From positions 1 to 10,731 of the forward strand of contig JALSSE010000270.1 in NCBI GenBank assembly GCA_026984415.1: a DNA stretch of 10,731 nucleotides. Direction: 5' to 3'. The position numbers were made by a program, and so were the translations under genes. Below are positions 1-7,298 of this stretch, in pieces. Origin of the DNA: Hydrogenothermaceae bacterium (GTDB lineage: Bacteria > Aquificota > Aquificae > Hydrogenothermales > Hydrogenothermaceae). Below the pieces are notes generated by a model. That model made no database searches. It was not told the DNA's origin and worked only from the letters and a program-made list of their open reading frames with translations. Position 1 is the stretch's first letter, and each line of letters opens with the position of its first letter.

Positions 1-831
1 TCCATAAGTTATGCTGCAATTGAACTTGCAAAGAAAATTTTTGATGATTTATCTGATAAAAACGTTCTTTTAATTGGTGCAGGGGAGATGGCAGAACTGG
101 CAGCAAGACATCTTGCCTCTGTTGGGGTTAAACACATTTTCGTTACAAACAGGACTTTTGAAAAGGCTGTTGAACTGGCAGATGAGTTCGGCGGAAGTGC
201 TATCAGATTTAATAAAATGCAGGAATTTTTACCTGATGCAGATATAATAATCGTATCAACAGGAGCCACCGAACCAATAATAAAAAAAGACGACCTAAAA
301 AAGGTTGTCAGAAAGAGAAAGGGAAATCCAATATTTATTATTGATATATCTGTTCCAAGGAATGTTTCTGATGATGTAAACAGCCTAAGTAATGTTTATC
401 TTTACAATATTGATGACTTAAAAAATGTTGTAAATTCAAACTTAGAAAAAAGAAAATTAGAGGCAACAACTGCTGAACTTATTTTAGAGGAAGAGGTTTA
501 CAAGTTTGAAAAATGGTTAAACCAGTTAAAAGTTGCTCCACTTATTACAGACATTAGAAATTTTGCCGATGAGATTGTAGATAAACAGCTTGAAAAATTA
601 TTCCATACAATGCCTTATTTAAATGAAAAAGAAAGGGAAAATATTGAACTTGCAGTGAGGGCTATAATAAACAAAATACTCCACAGACCAACAATGTATA
701 TAAAAGATGTTGCTAATAGAGACAATAAAGAACAGTTAATTAAATCCCTTGAAGAAATGTTCAGTCCAAAATGGGAACTTAGAAAAAGAAAAAAAGAAAA
801 CAAAATTCCAACAAAAACAAGAAAAAACTAA
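1..831 (+). CDS. hemA: Glutamyl-tRNA reductase HemA, 5'-truncated by the window edge
   Basis: HemA reduces glutamyl-tRNA(Glu) with NADPH to glutamate-1-semialdehyde, the first committed step of C5-pathway tetrapyrrole synthesis, in the cytoplasm. The frame is open from base 1. The visible 276 residues begin [14 protein letters not shown] and run into [16 protein letters not shown], the NADPH-binding Rossmann motif of this family, followed by VTNRTFEKA and [11 protein letters not shown]. The last third is the charged helical dimerisation domain ([13 protein letters not shown] to about LINKIL-type helices), ending in a very basic tail (RKRKKENK). Compared with usual HemA proteins of about 420 residues, roughly the first 160 are missing, including the catalytic-Cys domain, because the window starts inside the gene. 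The first ATG in frame, at 88, is internal (the Met of GAGEM) and is not the true start. The gene heads a plus-strand cluster, with lptC starting 3 bp after its stop. Confidence 0.96.
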   Translation, partial: SISYAAIELAKKIFDDLSDKNVLLIGAGEMAELAARHLASVGVKHIFVTNRTFEKAVELADEFGGSAIRFNKMQEFLPDADIIIVSTGATEPIIKKDDLKKVVRKRKGNPIFIIDISVPRNVSDDVNSLSNVYLYNIDDLKNVVNSNLEKRKLEATTAELILEEEVYKFEKWLNQLKVAPLITDIRNFADEIVDKQLEKLFHTMPYLNEKERENIELAVRAIINKILHRPTMYIKDVANRDNKEQLIKSLEEMFSPKWELRKRKKENKIPTKTRKN

Positions 832-834
832 ACT

Positions 835-1368
835 ATGCAAATCCCAAAACCTAACATAACCAAAAGAAGTTTCATAATGTATTTTGTTCTTTTCCTTCTT
901 GTGACTATTGCCTTTAAAGAATACACAAGGTATCAGGAAAAAAAAGAAATAGCAAATCTGATATACAAAAATTCTGTAATTAAGGATTTTATATTTAGAG
1001 GAAAAGGAACCTATGACTTTTTATTAAAAGGTGAAAAAATAGTTGATAAAACTGAAATTATGGAAATGTACAACATTTCTTTAAATTTTAAACAAAAAAC
1101 AACGATTAATTTAGTTGCCGATTATGGCGAATATTTAAGGAATAAAAATTTAGTTTTCTTTAAAAATAATGTGGTGCTGAATATGGACAGTTTAAAAATT
1201 GAGACACCTGTATTGCAATTTTTAATTAAAAAACAGATTATTAAAAGTGATGAAAATGTTCTTTTAACCTCAAAAGGAATGATAACAAAAGGTAAAAATT
1301 TGGAAATTAACTTGTATAATAATGAATTTAAACTTAAAAATGTCAGGACAGAAATAAGGGGCATTTAA
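835..1368 (+). CDS. lptC: LptC-like LPS export protein
   Basis: Probable LptC, the bitopic inner-membrane component of the lipopolysaccharide transport machine that passes LPS from the LptBFG transporter to periplasmic LptA. The 177-residue protein has a short basic start, one membrane segment at about residues 13-27 (FIMYFVLFLLVTIAF) and no cleavage site, so it should be anchored with the rest in the periplasm. The remainder alternates polar and hydrophobic residues as in the OstA/LptC beta-jellyroll fold (VADYGEYLRNKNLVFFKNNVVL; LLTSKGMITKGKNLEINL). LptC sequences diverge strongly, so the call leans on the architecture and on lptA immediately downstream, where the TAA and ATG share one base. 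The ribosome site before the ATG is weak (A-rich, no clear GGAGG). An ATG 14 codons later would start inside the membrane segment and is less likely. Confidence 0.85.
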   Translation: MQIPKPNITKRSFIMYFVLFLLVTIAFKEYTRYQEKKEIANLIYKNSVIKDFIFRGKGTYDFLLKGEKIVDKTEIMEMYNISLNFKQKTTINLVADYGEYLRNKNLVFFKNNVVLNMDSLKIETPVLQFLIKKQIIKSDENVLLTSKGMITKGKNLEINLYNNEFKLKNVRTEIRGI

Positions 1369-1820
1369 TGAAATATAAAATATCAATATTTCTTTTACTT
1401 TTTGTATTTATATTTGAAGGAATTGCCAAAGACAGTAAATCTCCAATAGTTATAGAGGCTGATGAATTAACATTTAACAGTAAAGAAAATATAGCAGTTT
1501 ATAAAGGACACGCAAAAGTAAGGAAAGATGACCTTTTATTAAAGGCGGATAGAATAGAAGTTAAATTAGATAAAAAAGGTGATATAAAAAGGTTAGTTGC
1601 CTATGGAAATGTGTATTTCAAAAAAGGTACAACGTGGGGAAAGGCAAATTCCAGCCAATTATTAAGGGATAGAGAAACTATTATACTGAAGGGAAATGCA
1701 GAACTCCATCAGGGGAATGCAATGGTTGAAGGTGAAGAGATTATTTTTTATATAAAAGACCAGAGGGTTGTAGTTAGAGGAAAAGGCAAAAAAGTAAAAA
1801 CAATAATATTACCTAAATAA
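1368..1820 (+). CDS. lptA: LptA-family periplasmic LPS transport protein (OstA-like)
   Basis: Probable LptA, the soluble periplasmic protein that polymerises between LptC and the outer-membrane LptD to form the LPS bridge. The 150-residue product has a signal peptide at about residues 1-20 (hydrophobic IFLLLFVFIF, likely cleaved after FEGIA). The OstA/LptA core starts with the characteristic SPIVIEADELTFNSKENIAVYKG and continues with LLKADRIEVKLD, LVAYGNVYFKKG and ILKGNAELHQGNAMVEGEEI, the repeated beta-strand pattern of the jellyroll. It is somewhat shorter than the E. coli protein of about 185 residues and lacks an extended C-terminal tail. The start is well supported: AAGGGG at 1356-1361 lies 6 nt before the ATG, and that ATG overlaps the lptC stop by one base, which suggests translational coupling. 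Confidence 0.92.
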   Translation: MKYKISIFLLLFVFIFEGIAKDSKSPIVIEADELTFNSKENIAVYKGHAKVRKDDLLLKADRIEVKLDKKGDIKRLVAYGNVYFKKGTTWGKANSSQLLRDRETIILKGNAELHQGNAMVEGEEIIFYIKDQRVVVRGKGKKVKTIILPK

Positions 1821-1840
1821 GAAAATAAAGTGGGAGTAAA

Positions 1841-3142
1841 ATGGAAAAAGTAGTTAAACCTGTTAAAAGTATAAAAGGAGAGTTAAGGGTTCCTTCAGAC
1901 AAATCAATTTCACACCGTTCAATAATAATAACATCCCTTGCCAATGGAGTAAGCACCATAAAAAACTTCTTAAAAGCTGGGGATACTTTAACAACTTACA
2001 AAACCTATCAAAAATTAGGTGTGAAAATAGAGGAAAAAAATGATGTTATTTTTGTCCATGGGGTTAACCTTACAGGGTATAAAGAACCTTCTGATGTTTT
2101 AGATATGGGAAATTCAGGGACAACCACAAGACTTACACTTGGAATACTGGCTGGACAGAGATTTTTTTCAGTTTTAACAGGGGACGAAAGTCTCAGAACA
2201 AGACCTATGAGGAGAGTTCTAAACCCTTTAAAACAGATGAATGCAAATGTTGATGGAAGAGAAAAAGGAGAATATTTACCAGTTGCAATCCGTGGGGCAA
2301 AATTAAGGGGAATTGAATTCCTAAATGAGAAGGCAAGTGCACAGGTAAAATCAGCCATATTACTGGCAGGTCTTTTTGCATCTCACCCTACAACAGTTAT
2401 AGAGCCTGTCCTGTCAAGAAACCACACAGAAAAGATGTTAAAAGCAATGGGGGCAGATTTAACAGAAGAACAGAGTGCAGGTGGATATAAATTTACAATA
2501 AAACCAAATAAAGAGTTAAGTCCGATTGATATAGATGTACCAGCAGACCCATCATCAGCGGCATTTTTTGCGGCAGCAGCTGTTTTAGTTCCTGATTCAG
2601 AAATAATTTTAAAAGATGTTCTTGTAAATCCAACAAGGGATGGGTTTTTTAGAAAATTAAAAGAAATGGGGGCATTTTTAGAATATAAAAACCACAGAGA
2701 ACAGGCTGGCGAGCCTGTTGCTGATATATATGTAAAGTACTCTCCAGATTTAAAAGGAATAAAAGTGGAAAAACCAGAAATACCATCTATGGTAGATGAA
2801 ATTCCGCTTTTAGCTTTGGTGGCAACACAGGCTGAAGGAGAAACTGTTATAACAGGTGCTTCTGAATTAAGGGTAAAAGAAAGTGATAGAATTAAAGCTG
2901 TTGTTGAAAATTTACAAAAACTTGGAATTGAAGTTGAAGAACTACCAGATGGAATGGTTATAAAAGGAAAACAGGAAATAAAAGGTGGAATAATAGATAG
3001 TTTTAAAGACCATAGAATAGCAATGGGATTTAGTATCCTTGCCTTGATTTCAAAGGATGGGATTACAATAAAAGATGCAGACTGTGTTTTTATATCTTAT
3101 CCAGATTTTTATAAACACCTTGAAAAGGTTTCTATTATTTAA
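1841..3142 (+). CDS. aroA: 3-phosphoshikimate 1-carboxyvinyltransferase (EPSP synthase), class II type
   Basis: AroA transfers the enolpyruvyl group of phosphoenolpyruvate to shikimate-3-phosphate, the sixth step of the shikimate pathway, in the cytoplasm. The 433-residue protein is full length and shows the substrate motif VPSDKSISHRS (K21, S22), the PEP-site loop LDMGNSGTTTRL (87-98), TGDESLRTRPM (113-123), the catalytic Asp in SMVDEIP (D319), RVKESDR with E347, and KDHRIAMGF (389-397). All four motifs usually used to define class II enzymes are present: SDKS, SAQVK (166-170), RNHTE (193-197) and NPTR (263-266). The loop keeps Gly (NSGT) where the CP4-type class II enzyme has Ala. The start is preceded by GTGGGAG with good spacing, and the gap from lptA is 20 bp. 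The 3' end overlaps the convergent permease gene by 8 bp, and no terminator is visible after the stop. Confidence 0.97.
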   Translation: MEKVVKPVKSIKGELRVPSDKSISHRSIIITSLANGVSTIKNFLKAGDTLTTYKTYQKLGVKIEEKNDVIFVHGVNLTGYKEPSDVLDMGNSGTTTRLTLGILAGQRFFSVLTGDESLRTRPMRRVLNPLKQMNANVDGREKGEYLPVAIRGAKLRGIEFLNEKASAQVKSAILLAGLFASHPTTVIEPVLSRNHTEKMLKAMGADLTEEQSAGGYKFTIKPNKELSPIDIDVPADPSSAAFFAAAAVLVPDSEIILKDVLVNPTRDGFFRKLKEMGAFLEYKNHREQAGEPVADIYVKYSPDLKGIKVEKPEIPSMVDEIPLLALVATQAEGETVITGASELRVKESDRIKAVVENLQKLGIEVEELPDGMVIKGKQEIKGGIIDSFKDHRIAMGFSILALISKDGITIKDADCVFISYPDFYKHLEKVSII

Positions 3143-4154
3143 CTTTTCTAAAAAAGTAGTATGTTAACCCTGCAAAATATGCAAAAATTATTATGAAATA
3201 AATGAGCGGTGATATACTTCCCTTTTCAATTAATTTTGTGAAATAAAAGCTTTGTATTTGATAAATTATAATAATTATTATAGAAATCCCTATTAAATAA
3301 TCTTTTTCCCTTATAGTGTAAAGTCCCATAAGAAATCCTAAAAATCCTAAAAATACAAATGGAATTCCAAAGGAAATTCTGTCAGAAATTGCTGCAAGGG
3401 CTTTTAATGCATTTTTAGAATTTGATTTTATCATTTCTAAAAGAATAGAATTTTCATAATGTCTTATTGAGTATGTTTTGACGTAGCTTACATTAAAATT
3501 CATTGAGTAAGATTTAAATTTTAATAAATTAAAATTGTCTTTTTCAGGAATCTGGACGAAACCGTCTTCTAAAATCAAACCATTTCCTCTAAAAATTCCT
3601 TTTTCAGCTGAAATTGCCTGTCCTGCTTCCTTATTGTAAATAAAAATTTTATCAACTTCATTTTCCTTTTTATCTCTTACATAGATGATAATATCTTTAC
3701 TTAACTCAAAAAAGTTTTTTTTCTGTATAGATTCTAAAAAATGTTCACGGACACTTAGCGTGAAAAAACTGCTTCTTTCTCTGTTTGCCCAAGGAACTAT
3801 AAACATACTTGTTATTAAAGCCAAAGTAGTAAAAAGAACAGTAAGTCCAGTAAAAGGAATTAACAACTGATATTTACTAATACCCATAGAGTAAATAGCA
3901 TAAATTTCTCTACTTTCCCTTAAAGAATAACCAATTAAAAGTGAAGAAATAATGTAAGCAAAAATAAGTTCTATTTTAAAAAATGAAAAGTTCATTAAAA
4001 GGATAGCTTTTATAAAAGAATAAATATCACTTCTGTAAATAGCCTGTGGTAAATTTAAAAGCTGTGAAGATACTACAACTAATGCAAATACACCTAAAAG
4101 CCCTAAAAATACTTTTGCAAAATTTATTAAAATATATTTGTACAGTTTTTTCAT
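3135..4154 (-). CDS. LptF/LptG (YjgP/YjgQ) family LPS export permease
   Basis: Inner-membrane permease of the LPS ABC transporter, which works with the ATPase LptB to extract LPS into the LptC-LptA bridge. The 339-residue protein has the family layout. Three membrane segments (about 8-32, 48-76 and 98-121) are followed by a periplasmic beta-rich domain of about 130 residues (for example IIIYVRDKKENEVDKIFIYNK). Three more segments come after it (about 261-280, 284-304 and 315-335). The cytoplasmic loop REIYAIYSMGISKYQLL (82-98) matches the conserved loop of LptF/LptG that contacts LptB, and DRISFGIPFVFLGFLGF opens the second membrane bundle. I cannot tell LptF from LptG from sequence alone. 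GAGGAA at 4164-4169 (minus strand) serves the ATG. It is the last gene of the minus-strand operon, 80 bp after mltG, and lies close to lptC/lptA on the opposite strand. Confidence 0.9.
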   Translation of the reverse strand: MKKLYKYILINFAKVFLGLLGVFALVVVSSQLLNLPQAIYRSDIYSFIKAILLMNFSFFKIELIFAYIISSLLIGYSLRESREIYAIYSMGISKYQLLIPFTGLTVLFTTLALITSMFIVPWANRERSSFFTLSVREHFLESIQKKNFFELSKDIIIYVRDKKENEVDKIFIYNKEAGQAISAEKGIFRGNGLILEDGFVQIPEKDNFNLLKFKSYSMNFNVSYVKTYSIRHYENSILLEMIKSNSKNALKALAAISDRISFGIPFVFLGFLGFLMGLYTIREKDYLIGISIIIIIIYQIQSFYFTKLIEKGSISPLIYFIIIFAYFAGLTYYFFRKVK

Positions 4155-4234
4155 TAAATCAGTTCCTCAAAACTTTTAAAACTTAATAATTATATTAAAA
4201 TCTTCCTACAAATGTTATCGTATGTTTGATGTTT

Positions 4235-5212
4235 TTAATGATGTTTAATATTTTCAAGGATACGTCTGTGTTTTTCATAGCTTTCTGAAAAAATGTGCTT
4301 TTTGTTGTCAATGGTTAAGTAATAAAGGTAGTTTGTTTTTTTATAATTTAAAACACTTTTTAATGTTTCAATAGAAAAACTACATATTGGTGTAGGGGGT
4401 AATCCATAGTTTAGATATGTATTAAATTCTGATTTAACTCCTTTTAAGTGAGTTTTTTTTAACTTACCTGACCATTTGTTTTGTAAATACATTGCATAGA
4501 TAACAGTAGCATCTACCTGTAAAGGCATTCTTTTTTTTAATCTATTAATGATAATTCCAGCAATTATTGGCTTTTCTTCTAAAATAGATGTTTCTTTCTC
4601 AACCATAGAGGCGATTTTCATCATATTATAAGGTTCTATTTCTTTGCTGTTCTTTAAAATTGGAAGATAACATTTGTTATAAATATCTAAAAATTGTTTA
4701 ACAACTTTTTCAATATTTTCATTCCTTCTGAAAAGGTAAGTTTCAGGTGGAAAATAACCTTCAAAAGAATTTCCTTTAAGTCTGTATTTTTTTACATTTT
4801 CAGGGTTTAATGTGAAATTTAAAAAATCTTTTTCAGGTACAATTTTATTTTTATCTAATTTTTTAGCAATTATAAACAGGTTATCTCCAGGTACTATTGT
4901 AATAGGAAATAGCTTTTCTTTCCCCTGTGTAATAATTTTCCATATATCATCTAAACTCAACTCATCTTTAAACTCGTATGTTCCTTTTTTTACTGTTTTG
5001 TTTCTTATTCTGATAAGAAGATACATTAGTTCCCAATTTTCAACTATTCCCTGATTTTCAAGTTTTTTTGAAACTTCCTTGATAGATTCTCCGTTATTTA
5101 TCTCAAACAAAACAGGCTGTTTTATGTTTTTTTTATGGTAAATAAAATAGATAAGAACAAAAGATATGGAAATTACAATTATAAAAAAGCTGTAAATTAA
5201 TCTATTAACCAT
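4235..5212 (-). CDS. mltG: Endolytic murein transglycosylase MltG (YceG-like)
   Basis: MltG cleaves nascent glycan strands at the inner membrane and is thought to set their length by ending polymerisation. The 325-residue protein has an N-terminal membrane anchor (about 5-25). Next comes a LysM-like segment (FEINNGESIKEVSKKLENQG, about 36-55), then the YceG catalytic domain. Diagnostic motifs are EGYFPPETY (151-159), KIASMVEKET (199-208, with E205 aligning to the catalytic Glu in E. coli ASIVEKET), INRLKKRMPLQVDATVIYAM (222-241) and FNTYLNYGLPPTPI (263-276). Length and domain order are normal. The ATG lies 8 bp inside the end of ruvX with no strong ribosome site, so translation is probably coupled. 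A ruvX-like gene next to an mltG-like gene is also known from Firmicutes (yrrK/yrrL in B. subtilis), which supports the call. Confidence 0.95.
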   Translation of the reverse strand: MVNRLIYSFFIIVISISFVLIYFIYHKKNIKQPVLFEINNGESIKEVSKKLENQGIVENWELMYLLIRIRNKTVKKGTYEFKDELSLDDIWKIITQGKEKLFPITIVPGDNLFIIAKKLDKNKIVPEKDFLNFTLNPENVKKYRLKGNSFEGYFPPETYLFRRNENIEKVVKQFLDIYNKCYLPILKNSKEIEPYNMMKIASMVEKETSILEEKPIIAGIIINRLKKRMPLQVDATVIYAMYLQNKWSGKLKKTHLKGVKSEFNTYLNYGLPPTPICSFSIETLKSVLNYKKTNYLYYLTIDNKKHIFSESYEKHRRILENIKHH

Positions 5213-5639
5213 TGTTAAACTGTTTTTGCATTAGGTACGTCTGTAAAATATATGTGGCAGATAAACTGTCTAATTTCTTTTTTCTTTTTGTCTTTTTTGT
5301 TGTTTCTGCCAAATGTTTTTGGGCTAAACTTGTAGTAAACCTTTCATCAATAAATTCTATTTTAATATCTGGTAAATGTTCCTTTAATTTTTCTCCAAAC
5401 TCTCTTGTTGTCTTTGCCTGTTCTCCTTCTTCTCCCCTTAAAGTTAAAGGTAAACCAATTACTATTTCACCAATATCAAGTTCTTTCACTAATTTTTTTA
5501 TATTTTCAAAAACATTTTCATCATTTTTTAAAGTTTCAATCGGTGTAATAGAAATACCAGAAGGGTCACTATAAGCGACCCCTATTCTTTTGTTTCCGTA
5601 ATCCAGTGCTAATATTCTTTTTTTCTTCAAATCCTGCAT
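5205..5639 (-). CDS. ruvX: Putative pre-16S rRNA nuclease / Holliday junction resolvase-like protein YqgF (RuvX)
   Basis: YqgF-family RNase H-fold nuclease implicated in maturation of the 16S rRNA 5' end and earlier proposed as an alternative Holliday junction resolvase; cytoplasmic. The 144-residue protein is of normal length. It starts with the strand and turn RILALDYGNKRIGVAYSD (first acidic site D13), followed by EIVIGLPLTLRGEEGEQA (58-75), FIDERFTTSLAQ (96-107, second acidic site D98/E99) and KLDSLSATYILQ (122-133, conserved D124). A run of Lys/Arg precedes D124. The ATG overlaps the end of the DUF2892 gene by 13 bp and has only a weak ribosome site, so it is likely translated by coupling. 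Its own end overlaps mltG by 8 bp. An alternative TTG start three codons later is not better placed. Confidence 0.94.
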   Translation of the reverse strand: MQDLKKKRILALDYGNKRIGVAYSDPSGISITPIETLKNDENVFENIKKLVKELDIGEIVIGLPLTLRGEEGEQAKTTREFGEKLKEHLPDIKIEFIDERFTTSLAQKHLAETTKKTKRKKKLDSLSATYILQTYLMQKQFNNG

Positions 5640-5818
5640 TCTTTACATTTAGAAGATAGACCAGTTACAACGTAAAGTGGGCAGAATGATATTATTGATG
5701 TAAACATTAAGATAAAACCTACCACCTCAGCGATAATAAAAACACCACCTTTTTCAATTCCTAACCAGATTAAAATTGCCCCGATTAAAACTCTTACGAT
5801 AGCATCCCATAAAGCCAT
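5627..5818 (-). CDS. Small DUF2892-type inner-membrane protein with C-terminal CxxC
   Basis: The 63-residue protein has two membrane segments (about 7-20 and 26-44) joined by a short turn (GIEKGG), then FCPLYVVTGLSSKC. This matches the DUF2892 pattern, in which two hydrophobic helices are followed by a CPLY-type motif, as in the membrane part of YgaP-like proteins. Molecular function is unknown; family members often accompany rhodanese or redox proteins, but none is next to it here. C46 lies in the CPLY motif, and C58 and C61 form a CxxC pair in a charged tail (CKECRI). Translation is well supported by AGGAGGG (5826-5832, minus strand) 7 nt before the ATG. The gene starts 20 bp after leuC and overlaps ruvX by 13 bp, so it is a member of the leuC operon. 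Confidence 0.85.
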   Translation of the reverse strand: MALWDAIVRVLIGAILIWLGIEKGGVFIIAEVVGFILMFTSIISFCPLYVVTGLSSKCKECRI

Positions 5819-5825
5819 TTAAATA

Positions 5826-5832
5826 CCCTCCT
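5826..5832 (-). promoter_or_regulatory. Strong ribosome binding site of the DUF2892 gene
   Basis: AGGAGGG on the minus strand, 7 nt before the ATG at 5818, sits in the 20-bp gap after the leuC stop. It supports translation of this small gene independently of leuC. By contrast, the next two genes in the operon (ruvX, mltG) lack clear sites and overlap their upstream neighbours. Confidence 0.8.
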
Positions 5833-5838
5833 GTATTT

Positions 5839-7125
5839 TTAAGTTAAAACTTCTTCTTTTGTTCCAACAACTTCTTCTGGATGTGCAATTCTTCCTAAGA
5901 CTGCTGATGCTGCTGCAACTGCTGGACCTGACAAGTAAACTTCACTTTTTGGATGACCCATTCTTCCAGTAAAGTTTCTGTTTGATGTTGAAACTGCAAC
6001 TTCACCTTCAGCAAGGATACCCATATGTCCGCCTAAACAAGGTCCACAGGTTGATGTGCTGATTAAACATCCAGCATCTGCAAGAACTTCTAAAATTCCT
6101 TCGTGTAAAGCCTGTTTATAAACCCTATCAGATGCAGGAATTACGATACACCTTACATCTGGGTGAACTTTTCTTCCTTTTAATATCTGTGCAGCAATTC
6201 TTAAATCAGACATTCTTCCGTTTGTACACGAACCAATAAACACTTGATTAATTGGTCTTCCTGCTACTTCTGTTACTGGTTTTACATTTGAAGGTAAATT
6301 AGGAGCTGCAACTACTGGTTCAATTTTTGAAGCGTCAAACTCATATTCACAGCAGTATTTTGCGTCCTTATCAGCTTTTATCATTTTAATTTCTCTATTT
6401 GTTCTTCCTTTTAACCATTCAACAACTTTTTCATCTGGCTCCATTATTGCATTTTTACCACCAGCTTCAATTGCCATATTTGTAATAGTCAATCTATTTT
6501 CAACGTCTAAAGCTTTTATTGCTTCTCCGTGGTATTCCATAGCTTTATACAAAGCTCCATCAACCCCAATTTCACCTATTACAGTTAAAACAAAGTCTTT
6601 TCCACCAACCCATTTTTGAGGCTTTCCGTAGAATGTAAATTTCATAGTTTCAGGAACTCTTAACCACGTTTCACCTGTTGCAAATATATACGCAATGTCA
6701 GTAGAACCTACACCAGTAGAGAATGCGCCTAAAGCCCCATAAGTACATGTATGTGAATCTGCACCCATAACTAAATCACCGGGAAGAATAAATCCTTTTT
6801 CTGGAAGGATTGTATGCATTACTCCACTGTCCTGACCTTCAAAGTAATTTTTTATTCCCATTTTTTTGGCAAAATCTCTTGAAATTTTTATCTGCTGTGC
6901 TGACATAATGTCTTTTGGTGGAAAGAAGTGGTCCATTACAAGGGCTATTTTATTTGGGTCGTGGACTTTATCTATCCCGTATTTTTCCAACTGTTTTATT
7001 GCAAGTGGAGCAGTTATATCATTTGCTATAGCTAAATCTACTTTTACATTTACAAGCTCTCCAGCCTCTACGTAATCTCTGCCTGCGTGGGCTGCTAATA
7101 TTTTTTCTGTTAAGGTCTGACCCAT
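5839..7125 (-). CDS. leuC: 3-isopropylmalate dehydratase large subunit
   Basis: LeuC with LeuD isomerises 2-isopropylmalate to 3-isopropylmalate in leucine synthesis, using a [4Fe-4S] cluster; cytoplasmic. The 428-residue protein is of the shorter LeuC type shared by archaea and thermophilic bacteria (about 420-430 residues). Key motifs are VMDHFFPP (63-70), GQDSGVMHTILPEKG (97-111), GADSHTCTYGALGAFSTGVG (121-140), the first cluster ligand C300 in IGSCTNGRMSDLR, the other two in STCGPCLGGHMG (C360, C363), and SNRNFTGRMGHP (381-392). Related homoaconitase or methylcitrate-type enzymes have the same fold, so substrate is inferred from overall resemblance; leuD and leuB are not in the window. 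The start is certain: AGGAGG at 7131-7136 (minus strand) is 5 nt from the ATG. It is the first gene of the five-gene minus-strand operon. Confidence 0.94.
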   Translation of the reverse strand: MGQTLTEKILAAHAGRDYVEAGELVNVKVDLAIANDITAPLAIKQLEKYGIDKVHDPNKIALVMDHFFPPKDIMSAQQIKISRDFAKKMGIKNYFEGQDSGVMHTILPEKGFILPGDLVMGADSHTCTYGALGAFSTGVGSTDIAYIFATGETWLRVPETMKFTFYGKPQKWVGGKDFVLTVIGEIGVDGALYKAMEYHGEAIKALDVENRLTITNMAIEAGGKNAIMEPDEKVVEWLKGRTNREIKMIKADKDAKYCCEYEFDASKIEPVVAAPNLPSNVKPVTEVAGRPINQVFIGSCTNGRMSDLRIAAQILKGRKVHPDVRCIVIPASDRVYKQALHEGILEVLADAGCLISTSTCGPCLGGHMGILAEGEVAVSTSNRNFTGRMGHPKSEVYLSGPAVAAASAVLGRIAHPEEVVGTKEEVLT

Positions 7126-7130
7126 AATTT

Positions 7131-7136
7131 CCTCCT
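7131..7136 (-). promoter_or_regulatory. Ribosome binding site of leuC
   Basis: A perfect AGGAGG on the minus strand, 5 nt upstream of the leuC ATG at 7125, fixes the start codon. Confidence 0.85.
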
Positions 7137-7167
7137 GAAATGTTTATTAAGATTAAATGTACATAAT

Positions 7168-7196
7168 ATTATATGTTTAAACGATTATATTTCCAA
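7168..7196 (-). promoter_or_regulatory. Sigma-70-type promoter of the leuC operon
   Basis: On the minus strand, TTGGAA (7191-7196) is followed by a 17-bp spacer and a consensus TATAAT (7168-7173). A start site near 7160 would give a leader of about 35 nt carrying the AGGAGG site. The spacer contains the 8-bp palindrome GTTTAAAC (7175-7182). The leader is too short for a leucine-rich attenuator peptide, and none is visible. Confidence 0.6.
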
Positions 7197-7238
7197 ATTT
7201 TGTTTAGTATAAACCTTTTACTTATCAAAACCTTGCAA

Positions 7239-7268
7239 TTGTTATTTAGCTAACTTTACATTTATCTT
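7239..7268 (+). promoter_or_regulatory. Possible promoter of the beta-helix gene
   Basis: TTGTTA (7239-7244), an 18-bp spacer and TATCTT (7263-7268) would start transcription about 24 nt before the ATG. Each box matches the consensus at only four of six positions in very AT-rich DNA, so this is weak. A separate promoter somewhere in 7137-7286 is nevertheless required, because the upstream gene runs the other way. Confidence 0.3.
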
Positions 7269-7298
7269 AGACATAAAAATAGTTTTAGGAGGTTAGTT

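Noticed and set aside
2008..2358. Open frame of 116 codons antisense to aroA, and similar long antisense frames opposite hemA, mltG, ruvX, leuC and recN.
   Set aside because: They lie wholly within clearly identified genes, lack ribosome sites and recognisable domains, and reflect AT-rich codon patterns on the coding strand.
4189..4217. TATAAT on the minus strand in the 80-bp gap before the LptF/LptG gene, a possible internal promoter.
   Set aside because: The hexamer at -35 distance (TAACAT) does not resemble TTGACA, and such A/T hexamers are expected by chance in this composition.
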